From NCBI GenBank assembly GCA_003117195.1, contig BDSI01000079.1:198093-262092 (forward strand): 64,000 bases of DNA, in the 5' to 3' direction. Each line of letters begins with the position of its first letter. The stretch's first letter is position 1. The DNA comes from Eudorina sp. 2006-703-Eu-15 (lineage: Eukaryota; Chlorophyta; Chlorophyceae; Chlamydomonadales; Volvocaceae). This document shows, piece by piece, positions 58,489-64,000 of the stretch. Both the position numbers and the translations under genes were made by a program. The notes below the pieces were generated by a model, which saw only the letters and a program-made list of their open reading frames with translations, was not told where the DNA came from and searched no databases.

Positions 58489-60343
58489 GGAAGTGGGTGC
58501 GCCCGCTGATGCCGCCGATGACCCGACGCCGTCGCTGCTAGTCCAGAGAGCCTCCGGCTCCGCCGCACTGCTGCAGCGCCGGCGGCTGATGGTGGCGCAG
58601 GGCCGAGGCCTCGTCACGCCGCCGCCGCCGCCGCAGCCGCCACAGCAGATGGCGACGGAACGACAGTGGGTGGCGACTGCGGGTGCTGCAGCAGCAGCAG
58701 CAGCCCCGTCGGCGCCGGTGTCGTACGAAGGGTCGCGCGTCGTGGCCGCCAGCGACGCCAACGGTCTGGTGTTGGGTCGGATCAGCGGCGGCAGCGGCGG
58801 TAGCGGCGGCGGCAGCGGCGGCGGCCCCAGCAGCGGCAGCGCCGGCACGGGTCCCCGACGCCGCGGCGTCCGCCGCGGCTTCTCCCTCGCGACTCTGCTT
58901 ATGCGCATGCGCACCGCCAGCGTCGCCGCCACCGCCACCGGCACCGCTGCTTCCGGGGGTGGCGGCGGCTCCGGCAGCGCGTACGACGTTTCCAGCAGCC
59001 GTATCGAGCCTTCGTCCGCCGCGGTTTCGGAGCTGGCGTACAAGGTCCTGCCGCCGAAGCACGTGGAGCAGGCGCTGGCGGCGTCAGCGGCGGCGGCGAA
59101 CGGCACGACGGCCGCGGCACCGGCGGCGGCGGCGGCTGCCGCCGCCTCCGGGCGGGGCACCGCCGCCGCGCGGGTGTCGTGGACGGGCGGGGGGAATGCG
59201 GGGCCTCGTCCGGGGGGCCCACTGGTCCGGGCCGTCACTCCGCCCCCGCGGGGGATGGTGGGTCGAGTGGAACCCCTGCCCGAGGAGGAGGAGCCCCCGG
59301 CCCTAACCCCGGGGGCGGCAGGGAGGGACGTGTCGGAGCCCGTGGCGCCGCGCCACCGCATGGGGCTGCCGTCGCCCCTGGCGGCGACGCCGCCGCCGCC
59401 GCAGATGCAGACGGCGCGGCGCCGCAGCCCGCGGGACTCCTCCGGCGGCGGCGCCGCCTCGCGGGTGCCGTCGCACAGCACCACCGGCGAGACCGGCCTC
59501 GTCAGCGGGGAGGTGATGCTGCTGCCCGCACCGCCCCCCGCCGCCGCCATGGCGGCGGCCGCCGCCGCTGCCGCCGCGACAGTGGCGGCGCGCGCGGCCG
59601 CGGGCAGCACGGCAGCGGCGGCGGCGCCGCCGCTGCCGTCACGCGGCGGCGCCGCCGCCACCGGCGGCGACGGCGCCGGTCACCTCAGCGGCAGCCACCT
59701 CCTGCCCGGCCGCGCCCCCTCCGTCAGCGTCTCCTCCAGCGGCATCTCCTACATGCCCTCCTGCAGCACCGTCTCCTTTCCCCACTGGACGGATGTGGCG
59801 GCGGCGGGGGGCGCAGGGGCCGCGGGCGCGGGTCCGGGCGCCGCCGGCGTCCGGCCCCATCAGGTGGCGGCCTATTACATCGATCATCTGCACAACATGC
59901 TGGCCACGCGCGGCAGCTTCTCCCCCGCCACGGGTACGGGAACCGGTACGGGCACGGGTACGGGTACAGTCCACTCGGGGGGCACCGGCGGCGCCTCCGG
60001 CGGCTCCGGCCGTACGATCTCTGACCTGACGATGTACATCGAAGCTCACGGCGCCGCCGTCGCGGCGGCAGCGGCGGCGGCGGCGGCAACGGCGGCGACG
60101 GCGGGCGGCGGGCCCAATCGGTGGGGCCTGCCCGGGCCCGAGATAAGCCGCGGCGGAGGCGGAGGCGCGGCGGCAGCGCCCGCCACAGCCGGTGGCGTCG
60201 CCGCCGCCGCCGCCGCCGTAGCTGCAAACCAAGACTCGCCGCCGTCGCCGTCAGTGGCCAGCAGCGGCGTCAGCTACGTGCCCACGTGTTCCACGGTGGC
60301 GCCGCCGCTGGGGATGGGGGTGGGGGTGGGGCAGCACTGGTAG
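48758..60343 (+). CDS. Flavin-containing monooxygenase-like protein with giant low-complexity regions
   Basis: Ten exons: 48758-48862, 49028-49100, 49397-51096, 51637-51807, 52688-52924, 53301-53382, 53849-53922, 54967-55095, 55754-55942, 56363-60343; about 2246 residues. FMO-type motifs occur in order: FAD-binding GAGVAG at 17-22; EQSEDVGGVW; the FMO-like GLQVHSRDF at 633-641; NADPH-binding GAGKTA at 656-661; and YATGY at 815-819. Class B FMOs oxygenate soft nucleophiles (N or S) using FAD and NADPH. Residues ~117-585 insert a Pro/Ala/Gln/Gly-rich block between the FAD and NADPH motifs. After residue ~960 a Gly/Ala/Ser-rich tail of about 1290 residues follows. Intron 2 is GC-AG. The exon 8 end is uncertain: 55095 keeps phase, but a better donor at 55107 would shift the frame. 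Substrate unknown; no signal peptide or membrane helix is obvious. Confidence 0.82.
51532..51574 (+). repeat. Intronic short repeat, FMO intron 3 (partial)
   Basis: Only the CCAATTTCCTGTACCCTCCC half is preserved; plus orientation, about 60 bp before the 3' splice site at 51636. Confidence 0.5.
51813..52450. repeat. G-rich minisatellite in FMO intron 4
   Basis: About 33 head-to-tail copies of a 17-20-bp G-rich unit in two alternating types, GGCAGGGAAGGGGTGGGAAG and GGCAGGGAAGGGGTGGGT. G runs of three to five lie on the transcribed-sense strand throughout. It fills most of the intron. Confidence 0.97.
52556..52629 (+). repeat. Intronic short repeat, FMO intron 4, two adjacent copies
   Basis: GCGGTTTGAATTGTCAACC then AATTTCCTATATCCCC (52556-52594), followed by a partial copy CACCCAATTTGCCTACACCCC at 52609-52629. 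Plus orientation, ending about 58 bp before the 3' splice site. Confidence 0.8.
53547..53593 (-). repeat. Intronic short repeat, FMO intron 6, minus copy
   Basis: GGGGTTATAGGAAATTGGT then AGACATTTTGAAACTGCG and CTGTTGCC: the family consensus in reverse orientation. Confidence 0.88.
53765..53829 (+). repeat. Intronic short repeat, FMO intron 6, plus copy (rearranged)
   Basis: CCAATTTCCTGTCCCCTACA and, 40 bp later, ACCAATATGTCTCCAAATCC. Both halves are present but displaced. It ends about 19 bp before the 3' splice site at 53848. Confidence 0.6.
53951..53999 (-). repeat. Intronic short repeat, FMO intron 7, minus copy
   Basis: GGGGTACAGGAAATTGGTAG, then ACATATTGATACTGCGCTGC and TGCCAGAGC; the best-preserved minus copy. 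It starts 28 bp after the 5' splice site. Confidence 0.9.
55160..55501. mobile_element. MITE-like element bounded by the intronic repeat (FMO intron 8)
   Basis: A minus copy at 55160-55210 (GGATAGGAAATTGGTAGACA, then GTTTGAAGCTGCGCTGCTGC, CAGAGC) and a plus copy at 55455-55501 (CCTGGCAGCAGCGCAGTATG, then AATATGTCATACCAATTTCG) form ~45-bp inverted termini around ~244 bp of unique interior. This is the only intact pair seen. The family may therefore be a MITE whose solo or deleted ends make up the other copies. No target duplication could be defined because flanks are G/C homopolymer-like. Confidence 0.6.
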
Positions 60344-60422
60344 GCGTCCTACCGCGGGGCCGGGGCCCACGCTGGCCGGCCCCCTCATCCAGTCGTGTGT
60401 TTGTTTCCGTCCTTGTTGCTCC

Positions 60423-60475
60423 GAGGAGGGGCACCGGTGAGGAGGGGCACCGGTGAGGAGGGGCACCGGTGAGGA
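60423..60475. repeat. 16-bp tandem repeat, three copies
   Basis: GAGGAGGGGCACCGGT repeated three times, about 80 bp after the FMO stop codon. Confidence 0.9.
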
Positions 60476-61592
60476 GGGATCACACGGCAGAGGTGGCCTG
60501 GTGGATGCTAGCTGGTAGCGTGCGGGGGAGGTCGTGCTGCTCGCGAGCGTTCTGGAGGGGGGGGGCGGTCCGCGGTCGGCCGTTGAGATGGGCGCGAGGT
60601 GGGGGTGGGGGGGGGGGGTTACTGAGCAGGGCGAGGTGGGCAGGAGGGGGTTGCGGTGGTGAGGGCCGGAGCTGCACAGGCGGGCGCAGGCCGGGGGACA
60701 CGGACACGGACATGGGCTGCGATGTCGCGTGCTGTGAACTGAGCGGGCGGGAGGGCGGGCGGGCGGGCGGGCTGTGTTGCTGTATGTACTTTGTGGTTCC
60801 GCGAGGTCAGACCCAGGCCCAGGCCCTCAAGGCCCAGGCCCAGCCTCAAGTGTCAAGGCCCTCAGTCGGGCGTCTGTCTGGTGGGGCAGTCAGTGTACGG
60901 GCAGGAGGGTGCGGCGGGCGGCCCTCAAGAGGGCGCTGTCGCTGCGGCTGTACCATATGTGCTGCCGTGGGGCGCTGGCCGCGGCGGGGCGGGGCGGACG
61001 GCCACCGAACGCATGAGGAGGGGGACGAAGAAGCCCTGTGGCAGTGGTAGTGGTAGTGGTGTATTCATTTCGTGTGATGTCATTGATCCGCGTTTGACGA
61101 ACACCAACTCTTATAAGCGTGCCGCGCACACGGACGCGGATGCCTTTCGGGGCGCGTCCTGGAGCACAGCCGCAGCTCGGCTGGGCTGGGCTGGGCTGGG
61201 TTTCGGCTGGGGTGGGTTTCGTGGGGTCTGGCCCTAGGGGAGCTCCAGGGTGCCCTGGAGGCCGCTCCAGAAAGGCCCTGGAGGCCGCTCCAGGAAGTCC
61301 CCGAGGGCCGCCCAGCAAACCTGCCCTTCCAGGCGGCCCCTTGTCGGGAGCGGGGAGTCAGGAGGCTGGGAAAAGGCTCCCGCCGCCCCCTCCCCCACCT
61401 CCCGGGAATTTCGGAACCCAACCACGTGTTGCGCGTCTGCGCTGGCCAGTGTCAGCGTTGCCGTACGCGCTATCCGTCAGCGTCCATGATGGCCGATGTT
61501 GTGTTGACCGTTGCTTTGAAATGGCGGTGGAGGTGAAGGTGTGCAGGTGTGGCAACGCCAGGGCGGTAGGGCTCCTGGCAGCCTGCGTTGCA

Positions 61593-61683
61593 CCGATGTG
61601 TGTGCACCGATGTGTGTGCACCGATGTGTGTGCACCGATGTGTGTGCACCGATGTGTGTGCACCGATGTGTGTGCACCGATGC
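61593..61683. repeat. 14-bp tandem repeat
   Basis: Six full copies and one partial copy of ACCGATGTGTGTGC. Confidence 0.95.
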
Positions 61684-62650
61684 GTGCATCTGCGGCGGCG
61701 AGCGGGGCGCCACAGTCGTCTGGGGGCGGATGTGGGTTGGGCGCATCGTATGTGTGTATGTGTGTGTGCGTATGTATGGATGTGTGTATGCGTGCATCGG
61801 TTCGCGATTTCATCGGACGTACGGATGTACGGTACATGCCACGTGCCGAGTGCTACTCGTCGTACAGCACGAATGATGGGCACGGGGACCTGGGGCCCCG
61901 AAGCGCCCTGGAGCCGGGAATGGAAGGAAAGGGAAGGGAAGGTAACCCGCTGGTGTGCGTCTGTGATTGCGGGCGCGCGCGCCCCACACGGTATCTATCA
62001 CCCTTGCGCCTTGGGTTGGGTTGGGTTGGGTTGGGTTGTGGTGAGATGGTGTTGTGATGAGCAGCGGGGATTTGCATGAGCGGTAAGGCCGGTGGGCGCG
62101 GCGTGGGATGGGGGGATGGGGGGACGTGTGTGTGTATGTCGGGGCGCGTGTGTGCTGTCCGAGGTCTGCTGGGCAGTACGGCGGCCGGCCCGCGGATCCG
62201 CCAGGGCGGTGATCCGTCGGGCCTCTGCAGGGAGGGAGGGAGGGAGGGAGGCCGCTGCCCGGTGTGGGCCCCCACCGCGTGAGGGGCTGGCTGCTTCTGC
62301 ATGCAGCTACAGCAACTGCTGAATGATCGGCAGTATGGAGGTACATGGCGGGATGGACGCATGGTCGGATGATGAGCGGTGCGGTGCGGTGCATGGCGGC
62401 GAGGAGGTTTCGGCCACTCGGATAAGCCAGAGAGGGTTTATTGCTGCTTATCGGGAGGGGGGGAGGGTTTGGGGCGGGTTTGGGGTGGGGCGTTTCATAA
62501 CGTAGCCCGGGAGCTCCCGCCACCCCTACCTCTCGGCGGGACAGGAGCGAGGAGGGCGAGGAGGGGGAGAGTTGCTCCTGCCTGCTCCTGAGCTCCTCTG
62601 CCTACTCTCATCGCCGGTCCGACGTCCGTCTCCCCCGCGACGGCCGGGGG

Positions 62651-62681
62651 AGGTGCTGGATCGCAGATTGATCCAGCACCT
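62651..62681. other. 12-bp-arm inverted repeat
   Basis: AGGTGCTGGATC, a 7-bp spacer, then the exact complement. Isolated; no other terminal structure was found around it. Confidence 0.85.
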
Positions 62682-63713
62682 ATAAGGTGTACGACGGGTG
62701 TACGACGCCTAGTCGGAAGAGTTCTCCACGGCTCGGAAGCTCACCGCTGAGGGTGGCGATGGTGTGGATGTACGGCAGTCGATGGTGCAGTGTGGTGGCG
62801 CAGTCGGCGTGTGGTGGCGCACCGCCTGGCGCCCCCTACATACCCCGGGGCCCCCCCGGGGGAACTTGAGCACCAGCGCGAAGCATGCCACCATGACTGG
62901 ACTGAAGCATGTTGCGGTGGAAGGTGGAGCATGGTACGTTCGTTGTTTGTTGGTGCGGAGTCGAGCCGCATCGTTTTTGTTTCACCTTCCTCACCACAGG
63001 AGGGTGGGTGGGTGGGTGGGTTTACGTGGGGCCACTCACGTCCTCCGGCGACGAAGGGAGGCGCCGAGGAGTCGGGACTGCGATGTGGACAGTGGGGAGT
63101 GGGGGGCCGCGCGGTCAACCCCTCCGCTCCACCCCATGCGACCCCCCGGGTGGTGCGGTCGCTACGAGCCTTGAGGCTGCTTGCTCATCACGCCCTGGCT
63201 TGCGGTGCTGCTGCTGCTGTCGAAGCGGCGGCTGTGGTGAACGAGGCGGTACTCCCCGTTTTCACTTCAATCCTCGAATTCCCGTTCATGTCGGCCAGGA
63301 AGGCTAGGTAGTTGGCTCCTTGACACGGAGCGATGGGAGAGGTTGGATGCGGTGTGGTTGTTTTCCGCCGCTGTGTACCGACGCGCTGTTGCTCGGCTTG
63401 GCGCCCCTGCGGGCAGAGCTATCAATTAAGCATATTATTTGGTATGAAATGTAAAGCAGCTTCCGTGCGCGCAACCGTTCCTCCTGAATCAGTTGGGCAC
63501 AAATCCGGCGATACCGTTTATGAAACAGTGAAACCTGACATGTGGTAGCTTGGGATTCAGTTTGGGTCGTGGCACGAGGTGGTCACTGCTCAGCTCCGAT
63601 CTGCCAGGCCTCAGGGTTTGTGGTCTTGAAGGAAGGTACGCGACACCAAGGGGTATGTAACCGTTTCAAGGTGGATCCGTGTCCCGACCGGGTGTTCTAA
63701 CGGGCCGAGATAG

Positions 63714-64000
63714 TTTGTAGGCGCCTCATCTCATCAACCCCCACAAAGGACTGCGCACCCATCCTCCATCACCCGCGGGGGGGTCATGCAGCCATCCCGG
63801 CCAACACACCAGGCTACCAGCGCGCCAGGATTGCCTCTCCTGGAAGCGCCAGAGGCCAGACCCGCCGAATCACATCCAGGTACGGCACGCTGGCTCAGGC
63901 GCACCGCTGTGCTGGTACTACGCACCCAGGACCCGGAGACTCTGAGGCGGGTGGCTGAGGTGGTCGGTCAGGCTAACCAGTTGAGGCGCCTGAACAGCGA
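63714..64000 (+). CDS. Possible exon running off the right edge
   Basis: A frame without stops runs from just after a stop codon at 63711-63713 to the window end, with an ATG at 63786. The last ~35 residues (TAVLVLRTQDPETLRRVAEVVGQ without gaps, then NQLRRLNS) look like an amphipathic helix following a beta strand rather than random translation. TTTGTAG at 63714-63720 could be an acceptor. No family recognised; truncated by the window. Confidence 0.35.

Larger units (their letters stand above)
60476..63712. other. Gene-free, microsatellite-rich stretch
   Basis: GC-rich DNA with many short repeats: GGGCT run at 61177-61200, CCTGGAGGCCGCTCCAG duplicated at 61254-61297, TTGGG run at 62011-62037, GGGA run near 62230, GGGT run near 63003. 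Long open frames occur on both strands but are repeat-driven. No TGTAA motif lies within a normal distance of the FMO stop codon. Confidence 0.45.

Noticed and set aside
58237..59661. 474-codon minus-strand ORF and other shadow frames
   Set aside because: Antisense of the Ala/Gly-rich last exon of the monooxygenase gene; GCC/GGC codons leave few stops in any frame.
62011..62037. Telomere-like repeat
   Set aside because: The unit is TTGGG, only five copies, internal; algal telomeres use TTTTAGGG or TTTAGGG.

Overview
The window looks like nuclear DNA of a volvocine green alga (Chlamydomonas/Volvox group). Four signs point there: GC-rich coding exons with 3-nt phase; many short introns with GT-AG borders and C-rich 3' ends; a pherophorin-type extracellular-matrix gene; and a TGTAA polyadenylation-type motif after one gene. 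Long runs of Ala, Gly and Gln codons and abundant tandem repeats also fit. No bacterial operon structure is present. Gene models below were built by hand from open frames, splice signals and intron phase; none has transcript support.

Layout. 1-7.3 kb is repeat-dominated: a ~184-bp satellite (1-3059), a 22-bp repeat block (~4165-4345), and a 170-bp satellite with a higher-order period of about 520 bp (5251-6899) that passes into a sister repeat of 169 bp. 7.3-9.7 kb holds two PIF/Harbinger-like elements placed head to head around one TTA, then a LINE 3' end. 9.7-19.8 kb is gene-poor: 144-bp and 266-bp tandem repeats, a 350-bp GTGTG array, and a 3.7-kb terminal-inverted-repeat element (14765-18479).

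The genic part starts at 19.8 kb. It holds a small membrane/coiled-coil protein gene (minus) divergent from a BTB-domain gene (plus), then a secreted transglutaminase-like protein gene (25264-27245). Next is a 19-exon gene for the replisome hub protein Ctf4/WDHD1 (29486-41463), a hAT-type MITE with a perfect 8-bp target duplication (43622-43858), and a pherophorin-like gene (minus, 46346-45281). Last is a 10-exon flavin-containing monooxygenase-like gene (48758-60343) whose predicted product of about 2246 residues carries a ~470-residue low-complexity insertion and a ~1300-residue low-complexity tail. A possible exon of another gene runs off the right edge.

The genes do not form an evident pathway. 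The observation I find most unusual is a short (~45 bp) sequence family recurring, in both orientations, in introns of the Ctf4 and monooxygenase genes. It is often just upstream of the 3' splice site, and I did not find it in exons or intergenic DNA of this window.
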